Positions 27,301-39,976 are shown, counted from the stretch's first letter. The stretch is DNA of 64,000 nt from Zygnema cylindricum (GCA_037447655.1 JBBHKE010001539.1:283224-347223); one strand, 5' to 3'. The notes: generated by a model not told the origin, from the letters alone. Numbers and translations: made by a program.

Positions 27301-29566
27301 CTTCACTTCAAGACATGTCCATCTCTTATCTGTGGCGTGCCAGAACAAATGCAAACCTCTCATTCTCTTCAATTACATCCGACTGTGAGAAACAGATGCA
27401 ATATAATCACCAACAGTGTTCGGCTAATTATAAGCTTCAAGAATCTGACCAGCTCTGATCAAGTTCTTGGTGGCCTTGCCGTCAATACGGAAAGGCCCAG
27501 TTATATTCAAAGCATCGTTTTCCGCTGCCCCAATCGCACAGACAACCTTCCCCGCAGCACCAATAGCCTCCTCCAAATTGTCCGGACTCTCAAGATCCGC
27601 TTCTACAATTTCCAGTTGCTTTCGTTTCCCGCCAAAGAGCTGCATGATAAAAAAAACATCCAATTACAAATCGGCCTCAGCAGTCAAAAATGTCTTAAAC
27701 ATTCAGTTGAACCATTACTGAGTCAAAAAAGAAAATTTTAAGCCGTTATCCAAATAACTCATGTTGCATTGAAGCTGTAACACACTTCATGCAGCTTAAA
27801 ATCATTCAGCCTGGCTGATCCCCAAAAAATATGGAACATGCCTGGAGAAAAACAACATGAACTTGCCACCAGAACTGAAATATCACAACCAGGATCATAA
27901 ACTGTGAAGACTGTCGATCATGCAAGTAAAATTTGATCCTTCCGGGATTTAAAAACTACAACAAATGCCAGAAAATCTGACAAAACGACATAAACCATAA
28001 ACTAGTTGCACGAGTCCCAGGTTGAAGTTTAGTTAATGTACTTACTGGAAGGCGTGCAAAGATCCCACCCTGACGATCTTCTTCAATGATCTGCAGGACA
28101 CATGAGACACAAATTGAAAGCAACAATTCAATGCTGTACCTATGACAAGTGCATTCTGAACGATGCGACTTGGATAACATATAAAGGCATATAAACGCAA
28201 TTCCTAAAGAAACTAACAAAACTAAGACTGGAACGTTTGCAAATGAATCACCACAGTCAAGTGTAAGAATCATACATCAGCAAGGACTTCCTCCGCCTTC
28301 TCGACATTGCGAGCGCCAGCTCGGACCTTAAATCCCAGATTGACCAGCTCCCTGCATGACGCAAAATTTAAGAAACATGCTCAATATAAAATGTAGACGT
28401 GAATGTTGACCTCTGGTTTATCAGACAATATTGACAGTCACAAGAAACGAAGGAAGCGTATGGCTGTTAAAGATTCGATGACTGATGAAGCACATTGGAT
28501 GAGCTATCCTATCAAAAAATACATGATCAAGACATCAAATACCTGACAGCTCGGGAACCAACTCGGCCTGTAGCTCCAGCAACAAAAACTAATGAATCAT
28601 CCCTGGCCAGTTCTCGGGCAGGTCTATCATCAACCCCACCAAAGAGGAGCTTTAAAGTTCCTGCCAATTTTTGTGTTCCACCTTTGGTTGACAGCTTTGT
28701 TGTCCCTCTATTAGACACAGTGGAACTCTTCGTACCAGCGGTCTTAGCTTCCTCTTCTACCTTACGTCCAAGAAGACCTGATGAAAAACAAAAAACCGAC
28801 TCAATGAAGAAGTGTCAAGGGATGGCCCGGGTGTGAGAAAAATTGAGCTATCATTGACATTTTTGGCCATTAGCGTCCGAACCTTCCAGAAATTTCACAA
28901 TGAAAAAGGAAACATATCTACCAGCAGGTGTTGCCATCTATGTAAGTGATGGTTGAGATAGTCGCTTCTGTTGACCTTTAACATGGCCAAGAAACCCTGC
29001 GCCTTTGATTGACTCAGGTCCATAGCTAGTAGCTTGAGCATACGTATTCCTTGCACAAATGCAGATGTTAAACAGCATCTCACACACTCTCAGTGCGGAA
29101 AGAAGTAGGCCCATCAACTACAGTAAGAGAAGATACTTAAAAGTGCAGACTTTGGGTAATCGACCAGATAGAATTTGCATTCTATATCAATAGCAGGAGC
29201 TGTTGCAACAAAGATACAGTTTAGACATGCATGGCCTCAAAAACTTAAATTTTTATGTGTACCTTCATTCTTACAATGATCCTTTCGAAAAAATGTACAT
29301 TCATTCAAATGCACCAGTTTCATAAAGGTAAGCCATCAATAAGTGTCAGCTGAAAGCTCACCTCCCAATTTTGCAGAAACAACCAAGCCGTCATTAGTTT
29401 TCAAGCTATTAACTCTTTTCTGTGATCCTGCAGCTTCTGTTATTCTCAAATAGCTTCCATAGCTAGGCTTTGGAAGGAGTGAATCTGTATATGTTGGCTT
29501 AATAGAAACATCCCTAATGTTTCCATTGACCGTATAGGCTTTTGTCAATACTGAGCAGGATGCCAT
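17417..29566 (-). CDS. TIC62: TIC62, chloroplast Rossmann-fold protein with FNR-binding repeats
   Basis: Sixteen exons (minus): 29566-29362, 28777-28543, 28351-28276, 28090-28046, 27639-27450, 26894-26813, 26450-26378, 24644-24534, 23965-23732, 23571-23315, 22145-21312, 20974-20813, 20113-19880, 19057-18920, 18303-18145, 17819-17417; 1145 aa. TIC62 is an extended/atypical SDR that tethers ferredoxin-NADP+ reductase (FNR) at thylakoids, stroma and inner envelope. Seen here: transit-like residues 1 to about 65; FVAGATGRVGSRAVRELV dinucleotide loop near 133-150; FVLVSSLGT, GIAFTIVRPGGMERP and TTAPLRTIEEML, family signatures, up to about 417; an Ala/Glu/Lys coiled-coil region about 400-760; then FNR motifs DFPPSPTPLSPYTRYEDLKPPTSP. 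All introns are GT-AG except intron 11, which is GC-AG and is required by frame. Intron 10 holds a MITE and a GA tract. Start is the first ATG of a transit-like ORF, 601 bp from divergent pTAC16. The C-terminal module is longer than in the pea and Arabidopsis proteins as I remember them. Confidence 0.93.
22313..22794 (-). mobile_element. E-family TIR element (E1) inside TIC62 intron 10
   Basis: Ends TACACCGCAAATCGTAATTAGAG and its inverted copy CTCTAATTACGATTCGAGGTGTA, with TA at each extremity. The interior matches elements E2 and E3 in inverse orientation (for example GCAGTTACATGATAACGGCC region, and the GTCAGATT...GTACGTG block). It has no coding capacity, which makes it MITE-like. Confidence 0.8.
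23196..23308. repeat. GA/GGGA microsatellite in TIC62 intron 10
   Basis: Plus strand is GGGAGGGGAGGGAGAGAG-type purine repeats ending in (GA)n directly beside the donor site of TIC62 exon 10 (exon ends at 23,315). On the transcribed strand it is a CT-rich tract starting within ten bases of the 5' splice site. Confidence 0.9.
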
Positions 29567-30167
29567 CGTTAGATGGCTCCTCTAGGGAGCCTTCCAAGCT
29601 CAGCTATGGTTTAATATATCCTGAACAATCCTACGACGCCCACTGCGACGAAGGCTTTTGTCGACTGGTGATATCTTTCAAAACTAAAAAGCGAGGAAAG
29701 CTATGGCTGTCCTTTCCACGAGCAAGACAGCGTGGTCGAAAACGCTCAATAGTCCGCAAGAAGAGTGAGTATTGTTCAGGATCAAAGGTGAAATATGATT
29801 GGTCGAAAAGGATAGCTCTACGAAATGGCCCAACCAGAACCAACGAACATCTTTTTTTTCGGTCCACGAGTGTTCGCCACGTGTCAGGAAATTGTACTCC
29901 CCGTTTTTCTCCTACGCCAAACGTGCAAGCCGTTGCTATGGCCGACTCTTGTGCATCCATGGTTGCTTGATCGTCGACTACGTCTCATCCGTAGTGACAG
30001 CATTGGAGCTTCTCCCTTCTATTTTGGCACTCCAACTTTGTTTGCGCACAGTTTTCAAGTGTTTTTCAGAAACAGTTAAAGCAGGCAGGAGTTGCCTAAC
30101 ATATCCGCAAGCAAAGCATATCTTTCAAATCTTGTTTCCTCTTGTTACCATCGACTAGCTAGCTCTA
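29567..30167. promoter_or_regulatory. Divergent intergenic promoter between TIC62 and pTAC16
   Basis: 601 bp separates the two start codons on opposite strands, so both 5' UTRs and promoters must overlap in this space or extend into introns. A G-box in ABRE-like context (CCACGTGTC) lies at 29,877-29,885, roughly central. No unmistakable TATA box is seen; TTTAATATATCC near 29,610 is a weak candidate. Shared light or plastid-signal control is inference. Confidence 0.65.
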
Positions 30168-33100
30168 ATGGCAGCGAGTGCTACTTCTTACGCTATTATT
30201 GTGCCTTGTATCCACTCTCCGCCTCGAGATGCCCTTGTTGAGAGCAAAGGAACTTCAGATGTCTCAAGTAGAGCTGCTTTTGCTGGTGCTGAAAATTTCA
30301 TAAAGTCAAATTCACCTTTAGCGCGAAGAAACTCGCCTCAGAGGTATGGACTCCGAGTGCAAGCAGCAGGCGGAACCAAGTCTCTCAAGGAGGGAAGTAG
30401 TGGAAAAAAGTCAAAATTTCAAACACAGTTCTTCAAACCTAAAAAGACAACTGAAGAGGAAGAGGAAGTGGATCCTCCTGCTAAAGGACGCTTTTTGATT
30501 CCTAAACCAGCTGCATTTCCTGGACTTCAGCTGTTTGGACGTCGTCAACTTGATTCAACGACAGTCTTTGTCGCTGGAGGAAGTGGGCAGACTGGAGCTC
30601 GCGTTGCTTTAGAGCTTTTGCACGAAGGATTTCGAGTCAGGGCTGGTGTTCCTGAACTCAGAGAGGCACAGATGTTAGCACAAATTGCTTCAGAATATCA
30701 GGCAAGTTTTGATTACCCCGAGTAGCTTGCCGTATTTACATTGCTAAGAGATTTGCAATAAGCGGGCTGCTTTTAGTTCGTTTATAACCTTTTTCTCCAT
30801 TTCTGCTTTTTTATTGATGCTGGAGATATTTCAACTTAGTTCCTGGTTGTTGTCAAATTAATAAAATTGTGTTTGATTTTGATTGCAGATCATCAGCACT
30901 GAAGAAGCAAAACGTCTCAATGTGGTGGAGTTCTCTGTAGATGACTCGGAGCTTACAGCCAAAGCTATAGGCAATGCAGGAAAAGTGGTGGTTACTATAG
31001 GATCAGGAGAATTGGGCCCTACTGGAAAGCTTACAGCTGGAGATGCTCTGAAAGTGTTTGAAGCAGCTCAGTTAGCGAAGATCAAAAACTTTGTTCTTGT
31101 GTCAGAAGTCGGTGGGTTGAAATCTCCTGGTGATGGACCCGCAGGATTTTTTGCTAAACTCGTCTCATTTTTGGGGTTTTTTAAGAAAAAAAACAACGTC
31201 ACTCTGTCAGACCTTATTGATAGGATAGTGGAGAGCGATGTGAACTATACCTTGATTCAGACTAGTGCCACAGATGGAGTTCCAGATACGTATGGAGCAT
31301 CGCACAATGTTGTCATTGGCAGTGAGGGAGCTAAACTGGGTGGCAAGGTAATGACAAAACTGTTTTGCACGAGCGGGATAAAAGGCTGCAGATTAGTCCT
31401 TCTGCAATAGAGTTTTCAGTCAAGGCAATATATCTGTTTACGTGCTTTCCTTTGTCTTGTTTCCAGTTTTACTGCCAAACTTTGAAGTGTTACCAAGTAT
31501 CATGCACATTGGCTCAGTAAACATTTCCGTGAATGTTCTTGTAGAAGTCTTGCATTTTTTTGTACAATTTTTTTTGGAGGAGCTGTACTTTTCACTTGAG
31601 GTTTTGAGAATGCCTGCATGGAGTCATGTTAATCTTCATCTTTACAGTGTACTCCGCCAGTTGTGACGACACATATTAAGATGTTTACAATGCAGTTTCT
31701 GTTTCTGCGTTTATTACTTAAAAAAAGCACACGTCTCGGGTTTAAACTCTTTTACCTCATTTTTAAAGTGAAGCTCATCTATTTTCTTTTCTTCAAACGT
31801 TATGCTTATCAGATTTCAAAACTCCAAGTGGCTACAGTGGTAGCGAATGCCCTCTCCAATATATCTGCTTCTGAAAACAAGGTACTATATTGAACAGCTG
31901 TGCCTGTACAAATTGAGGCATTAACTAGCAGGTATATGATATGTTTTCAACTTGCTTGTTTTAGTGTGATACTGTTGTAATATTTTCTTTACTCATCCAT
32001 TCTAAAAGTCGAATGGCATTCACAATGCCGTCTTGTTTGGCTCTAATTTGTAGACAGGCAATACTTCACAATAGCTTTTATTTACCTGTACCTATGGTGG
32101 AGCTAGACCTTTTCTTTCCTGAAAATAGTAAAGCTAGTAATATTCGATTTGAGTAGGTTCTGCTGTCTAAACATGTCTGCTAGGTAAGAACTAAGCAGTT
32201 TCAATCACGTAATGGACGAGTAAGTTTGAGAATTGTAGTAAAACGGTATAACTGACTGAAGATGAAGTTTCTTTGGTGTAGGTTTTTGAAGTTTCTGCAA
32301 GTATGGAAGCACCTTTACTGCCTCTGGTTGAGCTCTTCAGGTACAAAGGTTTCTTTCCTCAAGGTTTCCGTTGGTTATAGTATGTCTATGAATGCTTCTT
32401 TTGCTACAGAATTATTTCATCTCCTTGTCCTTCTACTGTAGTTGCCAGAGTTGTATGATTCTTCTGTTCCAGTCGTGGAATGGCTGTCGAGTTATTGCCT
32501 GGAATAACAATTATTCAGAATTAACCTTTACACGTGGAATAAGGACTTCCATTGAATGTTTTTTGGTTCATTCTAGCCACAGAAGAATACAGACGATTTT
32601 CTGGCCCTAAAATTGACCTATACTTTAATTTCTTAGATGCTGATTTAGTTTTACTTTATCATTAACTATCCATATGATCATATTGTCTGTTCTTCTTTGT
32701 TCTTCTATGCCTTAAATTTCAATGTTTTTGTCTTTTATGTTGCAGTTTTATAGAAATAGACGGATGGAGATGTACTGTTTCCCATTTGTTAATATGTGTA
32801 TAATTTGTCAATAAACATTTATTTGACCTTTCTTTTCTCTTTTTTCTTTTTTGTTTACAACTTTAATTTAATGTTTATGTTTTCTGTCTTACAGCTCAGT
32901 TGAAATCGATGGACGGAGATCTGCTGTAGCAGAAGCAAAAGCCAAAGCTGATGCTGAGGAGAAAGAGAAGCTTCTTCGAAGTGCGGCTGAAGAGGAGGCA
33001 AAGCTCGCAGAAACTGAAGCAAAAGCAGCATTAGCAGAAGTAGCTGCTTTAGAAGAGGAAGCTCGTCAGATCGCAGGTAATTTTTCGTACAGTTATCTAT

Positions 33101-34156
33101 AATTTCTGTTTCTTTTTTTTTTTGGCCAATGTGCCAATTCTTTAACATGTATTAAAGATCACGGAAGCTCGTTAGCTTGGAGGTAAGAATTCTATACTTT
33201 TTGTTGACACGCCAATCTGCCAATTTTTTTAATAATGTAAAGTTTTTGTTTACCTTTTTGTTAATGTATTTGTAATAGCTGAGCAAAGCTGGAGCCAGTG
33301 GTCGGCTCATCCCATGATCCAATTAGGTGCTGAAAATAATGGGTTGACAGCAGATTTTGTAGGTCATATCAAGAAAATGTTGTTTTGTTTGTGTTTTCTT
33401 TGGCCGTGGACGAGGTTTTTGAAGAGTTTCTAGCTCAGCCTCCGTACAAAGTTTTCTTAATTCCGTTGGTCCACTTAAGTTCAATACCCTTTTCAACTTT
33501 TAAAGTTGGATAAAGTTTGTCAATTCCTGTGGATAAGGATTCTTGTTTGGATGGATGCGCCTGAGCTCATTTCCAGTTCAAGCCACTTACTCAAGATAAA
33601 GTTTTAAGTTTGTTAAGGTTCCGTTCAATTCATTTACTAAAAATAAAATTCTAAGTTTGTTTAAGTTTTTATTGATGCAGCTGAGGAGGCAAAAGCAGCT
33701 TCTTTGGCCGCGAAAGCAAAAGCCCAAGCTGAAGCTGTCGCAGCTTCCATCAGTGAACTAGAAAAAACGATAGGTGAAGTTGAATCTGGTTCCGTTTCGG
33801 CTTCTCCTCCTTCTCCTAAAATCGGTCTTCCATCTTTCAACTTTGGAGAACTTAGTGCAAAAGTTCGGTCCTCGGTGACAAAGGAAACCAGCAACGGTGC
33901 ATCGTCGCTTCCCAGTGTGGAGGAGAAAATCGAGTCGAAGGAAAAACCTGTTGTGAGCTCTACAGAGACTGTGTTTCCAGAGCCATCAGGTAAGTCAAGA
34001 AGGCCACTGAAACAGAGATCTGAGAAGCGAAGGGCTCCTTCTCCTCCTCCTGTTGCCTCAGCTCCCCCACCACCTGCAGCATTACAGAAAGAAAAACGAG
34101 GATTTTTCGCACAGGAGACAACATTTGTAGATAGTTCAGATGCAGGAGACTTTTAA
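30168..34156 (+). CDS. PTAC16: pTAC16-like plastid Rossmann-fold protein
   Basis: Six exons: 30168-30701, 30889-31347, 31813-31881, 32282-32340, 32895-33076, 33681-34156; frame closes to 592 aa. pTAC16 (plastid transcriptionally active chromosome 16) is a thylakoid/nucleoid-associated atypical SDR whose exact role is unclear. Seen: residues 1 to about 65 basic and Ser/Ala-rich, transit-like; acidic stretch TEEEEEVDPPAKGRF; VFVAGGSGQTGARVALELL dinucleotide loop near 134-151; NFVLVSEVGGL; DVNYTLIQTSATDG; VATVVANALSN; an Ala/Glu/Lys helix AEAKAKADAEEKEKL; and the terminal block GFFAQETTFVD, resembling the Arabidopsis pTAC16 C-terminus. Intron 1 has a GC donor (CAG|GCAAGT), needed to keep frame; a GT choice four bases away breaks it. 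The other introns are GT-AG. TIC62 is the closest relative and lies head-to-head. Confidence 0.9.
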
Positions 34157-34311
34157 ATTAAAATTTCTGAGTACTGTTGGTATTATTTATATCGTTTCAT
34201 TGACCACCACAACTTGGAAGCCGTTTGTGTACTTTTCTCCCAATCACATTTTGCTGTCGACTAAGTTTTTCTGTCGAGCACATGGAACAGCTGCGGTGCA
34301 CAGGAATATTT

Positions 34312-34411
34312 TGAGAGAGAGAGAGAGAGAGCGAGAGAGAGTGAGGGAGAGTGAGGGAGAGAGAGGGGGGGGGGGCAAACGAAAGAGTGAGAGAGTGAGA
34401 GAGAGTGAAGG

Positions 34412-34448
<37 letters not shown>

Positions 34449-34466
34449 GAGAGAGAGGGGGAGAGA

Positions 34467-34508
<42 letters not shown>
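34312..34508. repeat. GA microsatellite 3' of pTAC16
   Basis: Nearly pure purine plus strand, (GA)n interrupted by GTGAGG and a G-run at 34,366-34,374. It starts about 155 bp after the pTAC16 stop codon and so may lie in the 3' UTR. Confidence 0.95.
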
Positions 34509-34510
<2 letters not shown>

Positions 34511-35879
34511 CGTAAAATAGAGCCGGTCGCTCTCTTTCCTTTTCCAGTTTTGTCTCCCCTTTGGACAGTAGTCGCTTTGTTTTTTATTTGCTGAAATAGA
34601 CCGTCTCCTCTTATTGATTGGCTTATTAGGGAAAGCTCTCCTTTTAGCCTCACTAAAAGATGTGAATGGAAGCGTAAGCTGGAACCCTAGTAGTGTGAGA
34701 GAAAAAAAAAACGGAGAAAAAAAAACGGAGAAAACACGGAGAAAAATATGGAGAATGTCTATGCTTAGTCGGAACTGGAAACTACTAGGGTTAATTGATC
34801 CGCAAATATGCACAATGGTTTTTTTGATAATGAATGTGAATGGTCGTGGCTTCTTATATGTATTTTTTTTCTTGTATTTAGTGTTGTGCTTATTCTCTAG
34901 AATTGTGTCCTTGGTCGAGGATGGCGAGACTTATAAAAGAAAGATTTATGCTTCGAGGTTATTTGATTTAGTTAACATGAGTTTTATATCTTTCGTTTTG
35001 TTTGTACAATGGAGGAAATTCTGTTTCAGTTTTGGGTAATGTACACTCTTAATGAGGGATGACTTATTTGTTATTATATATATATATATTTTTTTTTATG
35101 TAATTCGTTTGTTATTTATTTGGTTGTAAATTTCGTTTGAATTTTCAAGTGTAATTTAGTTCAATTGGAAGCTTCTTCAGTTCATAGGCTTTGTAGCTGT
35201 TAGAGTTTTTTTGGGTCTTTACTTGAAAACATGATGTCGTAATATTATCGACACAAGGAGGATCTTTGTACTTGGCTGCTTTAATTTTGTCTGCCCGAGC
35301 TGTAAATTTTGAAGTAATTTGGTACTCGAATAGGTTACCAAGTGTTTACTTAGAGGTTATTTATATATCTGTTGTTGTATATTTCTTATGAAGTGTTTGT
35401 AGTTTTTAACCACTTGATGATGTTTTAACAGACAAAAGCATGTGGTTTTCTTGAACAGATATGATGGTTTTTACTAAAGAGTGTTTTCTCAAAGCTCTAC
35501 CTCCTCCTAATAATATCAGCAGGTACTCGTATTAAAAATATGTCAAAAAGAGAAGCTTCATTTGAAGAAAACTCGTCAAAGCAACATTATTAAAGAAACA
35601 GATTAGGCACATTTCGACAGCCACACATCTTATCTCCCGGTCAGAATTAGGGTCGAGACCAGCTTGTCTTGCCAGTCAGCATGTGTATTCGTCCTTAACT
35701 GGTGATGTTTCGTCCAGCCGTACAATCCACCGACATTCTAATTTTTTTCGTATGGACGTAAATCACTAAATTGACACGCATGGCACGAGTATCTATAAAG
35801 GGGAAACATATATCGACTGAGGGGAATCTGCTAAATCAACGGACATTTTTTCAGCGGAGAGCATCTTAACATACGACAA

Positions 35880-36370
35880 GCGAATTTGAATAGTACTTCT
35901 AAGTTACAAAAACGTACATGTAAAAAATTAGATAGTTTATATTCCACCACAGCGGCAAGTGTAAAAAGATCGTTGTAAATTTGGAACAAGTAACGACAAA
36001 TTTCAGGAGACAAAATATTTACGCTCCAAAATGTTTGTCGCCTGTCTGAAAAATGTTTTTTTTTTCACGACGTTGAAAACCCTACAACAGAAAGTTTCAG
36101 GCTTTCAGCAACTCCACGTGGATCCCTCCTGTTGAGCATTTTTGTTGAGACTCTTCTATTGTAGGGCTCCGCGTGGATGGCGTTAATAAATTTCAGCGTG
36201 TTTCTCGAGGCGACAAAGATTATAAATCGTAAACATTTTGTTCCGTCTCCATAAAATTTGTGAGAACTTAGGTCCAGTTGACGACAAAAGCTGATATCTT
36301 TACACTTGCTGCCGTCGAAAATTATGGTTCTCTCCTATTATATGTTACAAATTTCAAATTTGAACCTTTT
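35880..36370. mobile_element. Possible foldback element
   Basis: CAGCGGCAAGTGTAAAAAGATC at about 35,950 is answered by GATATCTTTACACTTGCTGCCG at about 36,285, with patchy inverted similarity outside and a centre near 36,110. Ends and target duplication could not be fixed. Confidence 0.35.
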
Positions 36371-37423
36371 GCCCAAAAAGTACAAAATTATAGACATATA
36401 AATTTGTCTTATAGAAGAGAGAGTCTCTGCAAAAATAATTTCAGTCGATATAACACATGTGCCTCCGTTTGTACATGTCCTTTATGTAATCTTTAAGCGA
36501 AGAATTCAAGAACTGTACCCTAACCGACAACCGAAGTGGATATTTTTACCAAATCTTGCAGATCCTCTCGTTATCCAAAATTCAAAATCTCGGAGATGGT
36601 TTTGCAATCACTGGTACGCTCTGACCTGCAATAGGAGGTTTAAGAAAATCACACGTGGCACTCCCAAATACATTTACTGCTGTGTCAGATCCTGCCACGG
36701 ATAACACCATCACATCTTTCCTAGTGTCGGCAGTCACTTTTCACGACCGACTTTTCCCGACAGTCCCAGCCACGTGTAAATCAAAAGCGCGATTCGCATC
36801 TGGAGGAGCAAATGCAATGTATGACAAATCAATAATCCGTACGTAAAGCACCGAAAAAGTACACGTTTGTTTTGAGGTACATACTGGACCACGGGAGATG
36901 AGATAGAAGCGTGACATTTTTTTGGATGCTGCAGTGTCCACGTCCCTATCTAGGCGATTATTATCAAACATTGACACGTGTGTTCGGCGATGGGGAGAAG
37001 AATTCTGCATGCAAATGGAAACACAGTTCAAGATTACGTTGGATTCCAGGCTGGAATTTCTGTTAGGCCGCTTCTTCATCAGGCGCCGACAGTAATCGTA
37101 CGAGAACGTTTACTGGCAGTAATACTTCGTTCACTTCACTTCTCCATCAGGTCGTGTCAGCAATGCAATCTATCGTATACGTGCTTTCTTTCAATTGGAT
37201 GCATGTGGATTTCTGTAATGACGGCGAGCAGTCAAAGATTCCAAAGGCACAATATCTGAACTTGAATCCGTACATCCAGCCGCAAAATTAAATTACATGA
37301 ATGTACAAATTGTACAATCGTGTTTTGTATTATTTGTAGTTGTTTTGTCGTTCGTTTTTCGTCGTGACGCCGCAAATTCCGGATGTCAGCGGATCGTGGA
37401 GGAGGCGTCACGGCACATTCTTA

Positions 37424-38203
37424 GGGTGCGTCTCTGTGTGCTTAAGTAAGGGTTTGGTTCTGTCGTTTTCCTGTAAAACAAAGAGCCGTACCGCGTACGT
37501 TTCAACCATACAATAAAATAGAAAAAAAGAGAAGTACATTTTGCGTCATCATCGAATTTAAAATGTACTACATGTTGTCGTCTTGTGTTTTTCGACTCAC
37601 TTCGACGACAAAAAACGTCATCTTCAACCTTATCTTTAAAATACAGGGCCGATGTGTTTTAAAATTAGGGATTTTCTATAACAAATAGGAACACGTATTC
37701 GCACGTGTAATGTTTTGTTCAAAAACTTCAAACGAATTCAAGCGACGTGGAAGTGTACACGATTCGCTATGTTTTGTCCGTTTTTGTCTAATACGAGAAA
37801 GAGAAGTACACAGTTTGTTTTGTTTTGTCCGTTTCCATCCGGTACGGATTTTTTTTTTGCACGGGTCTCAAAGTTCCTATGCCATTTCACGTCGAGCCGA
37901 CAATAGACGCAAAGGCAAAACGCATCTTCTTCAACCGTGAAACGGCACAGGCTGGAGGGCGGTAAGTCTACAATGTCACGAAAAGTCACGCGGCGTCACA
38001 AGCAGTTACAAAAAATAACATGCGTCATCATAGATTGTAGACGTTGACAGCCGTCACGGGCATTGTCGACGTATACAATCGTCACGCCCTTAAGTGACAA
38101 TTTCGTTTGGTACACATAGGGACACCCGAAATCCGGGTCCGCCGGATCTGCGCTAAAAAACAAAAAAAAAATCTCTAAGTTTGAAGTACATAGAGACGCA
38201 CCC
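37424..38203. mobile_element. PIF/Harbinger-like MITE, TSD TTA
   Basis: Terminal inverted repeats GGGTGCGTCTCTGTGT (left) and ACATAGAGACGCACCC (right), flanked by TTA at 37,421-37,423 and 38,204-38,206. The 780-bp interior has no transposase. A 3-bp TTA/TAA duplication is the hallmark of PIF/Harbinger elements. Confidence 0.8.
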
Positions 38204-38360
38204 TTAAACAAATAATTTTTTTGGTGGTTTTCGTTGGATTTGATTCCCGCCTGTATGAAGGCGCGTGGCAAATGTTTGATGGCGAGCGGCTCATACGTGA
38301 CCTTTCCACGCGTAAACATTTTACACGTCCGGTGATTGTCTACACCGTGAATCGTTATTA

Positions 38361-39098
38361 GGGTGAAGTTCCATCATACGTTTCTGTAATTGTACGGCAA
38401 ACTCTACAGATCGGGTCGATTGAGTCGAAGTTCCATCACGTAGAGTCTGTAAGCCACGTGTTCTAAATTGATTGGCGCCACGCAAGCTACGATCCGATAT
38501 TGAATATCTTTCAGATTTTTAGCACCGACAAACTTAACTTCAAATCTTGACTTGCGTACCATGTACCTGCGTACGAAGTAACCATACGACAAAACTTTTA
38601 TACATTTTGCAGACGCCAGTCTATACGCCAACTCATTTTTTAGGGTTTCAGTTTTCGAACATAACGAAAGTCATTTGAGAGAAATAGTGTGACAAACAAA
38701 AGTTACTGAAAATATCGTACCGAGGAAATGTTACGAAATTTCGTTTTTATTTTCGGTTGTATTTTGGAAACCGCGTGTCATGTGCAAATCTTAAGATTTT
38801 TCGTTGGTTTCCCTTCATGACACGTAGCTTAAATGTCCATCGTGTCACAAATTTTTCTTTTCTGTATATGCCAACCCACCTCCTCGAGGTGGGTTGAGTG
38901 TAACAAAGAAAATTGAAGTGAACTCCTCGCACATGAACATCCGACGGCCAGAATTACCTCCAAGACCTTTGGAGAGTATCAGCAAGATTCTCTGTAATGT
39001 TGTTTTTCGTATAAAAACAAAATAGGAAGTACGAATTGGTTCAGAGAGTCGCGGATTTCTGTAAAAAAAGCCAATTTTCGCTTGATGGAACTTCACCC
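38361..39098 (-). mobile_element. PIF/Harbinger-like MITE G1, TSD TTA
   Basis: TIR GGGTGAAGTTCCATCA at left and TGATGGAACTTCACCC at right. TTA duplicates lie at 38,358-38,360 and 39,099-39,101. The 738-bp interior carries a short perfect hairpin (CCCACCTCCTCGAGGTGGG, about 38,875). It matches G2 (61,337-62,072) in inverse orientation along its whole length. Confidence 0.88.
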
Positions 39099-39976
39099 TT
39101 AAACTATAGAAATTATTAGTATCAATAATAAATTAGGGGAATTGATCATGACAGTGACTGTTTTGGTTGCGCACAATCACTTACGTCACTTTTTCAAAAA
39201 ATGTACGTTTGAAGTATATATTGCTACAAATAAAGTACCGTTGAGAACAAATTTGACAGTCAATCGGTTGGACAACTTTGACTTTCAAAATATTGTTTCA
39301 ACCGCTTAAAACTTTGTTGCGCTTGCGAACGTCGACCGTCATAATAAAATTAGCAATTCACACGGCCAACGAACGTTTACGATAACAAAATTGCGGCAAC
39401 CATATGTAAATAAAAGTGTTACAGACAGTCACTTTTTGTCTTTACGTGAGCTCCACATAGAGAGCACTTAGACGCAATATTGCAACTTAATCGTCTAAGA
39501 GTTAGATTGAACTTAGACGCAAAGTGAAACGAAACCTCTTTAAACTAAAGTACTAGAAGTATTGTCCGGAAATATTAAAACGCACGAAACTAAATAAACT
39601 TTGTACACTATAATAAAATGAGCCGGCGTACAAAGATCAATTGAAATTAAATGAAAAAAATGCGCGTCATCACGCGCGACAAATCAAGCCACACTATCTA
39701 CGAATCAACATTCTTACATTAATAACAAAATTTCGTTTCGTGCATTTTAATATTTCCGTACAAAACTTACAGTAGTTCAGTTTAGTTTAAAAAGGTTAGG
39801 TTTCACTTTGCCTTTAAGTTCAATTAAACGGTTACACGATTAAATTTCAATTTTGCGGCTAAGTGCTCTCTTTGTGGAGCTCACGTAAAGACAAAAAGTG
39901 ATTGTCTGCAACACTTTTATTTACATGTGGTTGCCGCAGTTTTGTTACCGTAAACATTCGTCGGCCGTGTGAACTG

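Larger units (their letters stand above)
34157..37420. other. Gene-free region downstream of pTAC16
   Basis: It contains the pTAC16 3' UTR, a GA microsatellite (34,312-34,508) and a weak foldback (35,880-36,370). The rest is AT-rich without recognisable ORFs. An inverted CGTGACGCC/GGCGTCACG pair flanks 37,363-37,411. Confidence 0.6.

Noticed and set aside
33280-33360. Possible extra pTAC16 exon after an AG at 33,279
   Set aside because: Including it is not needed for frame, it has no family similarity, and exons 5 and 6 join cleanly without it.
34244-34813. 189-codon minus-strand ORF 3' of pTAC16
   Set aside because: Mostly translation of the GA microsatellite with non-repetitive ends lacking any domain.
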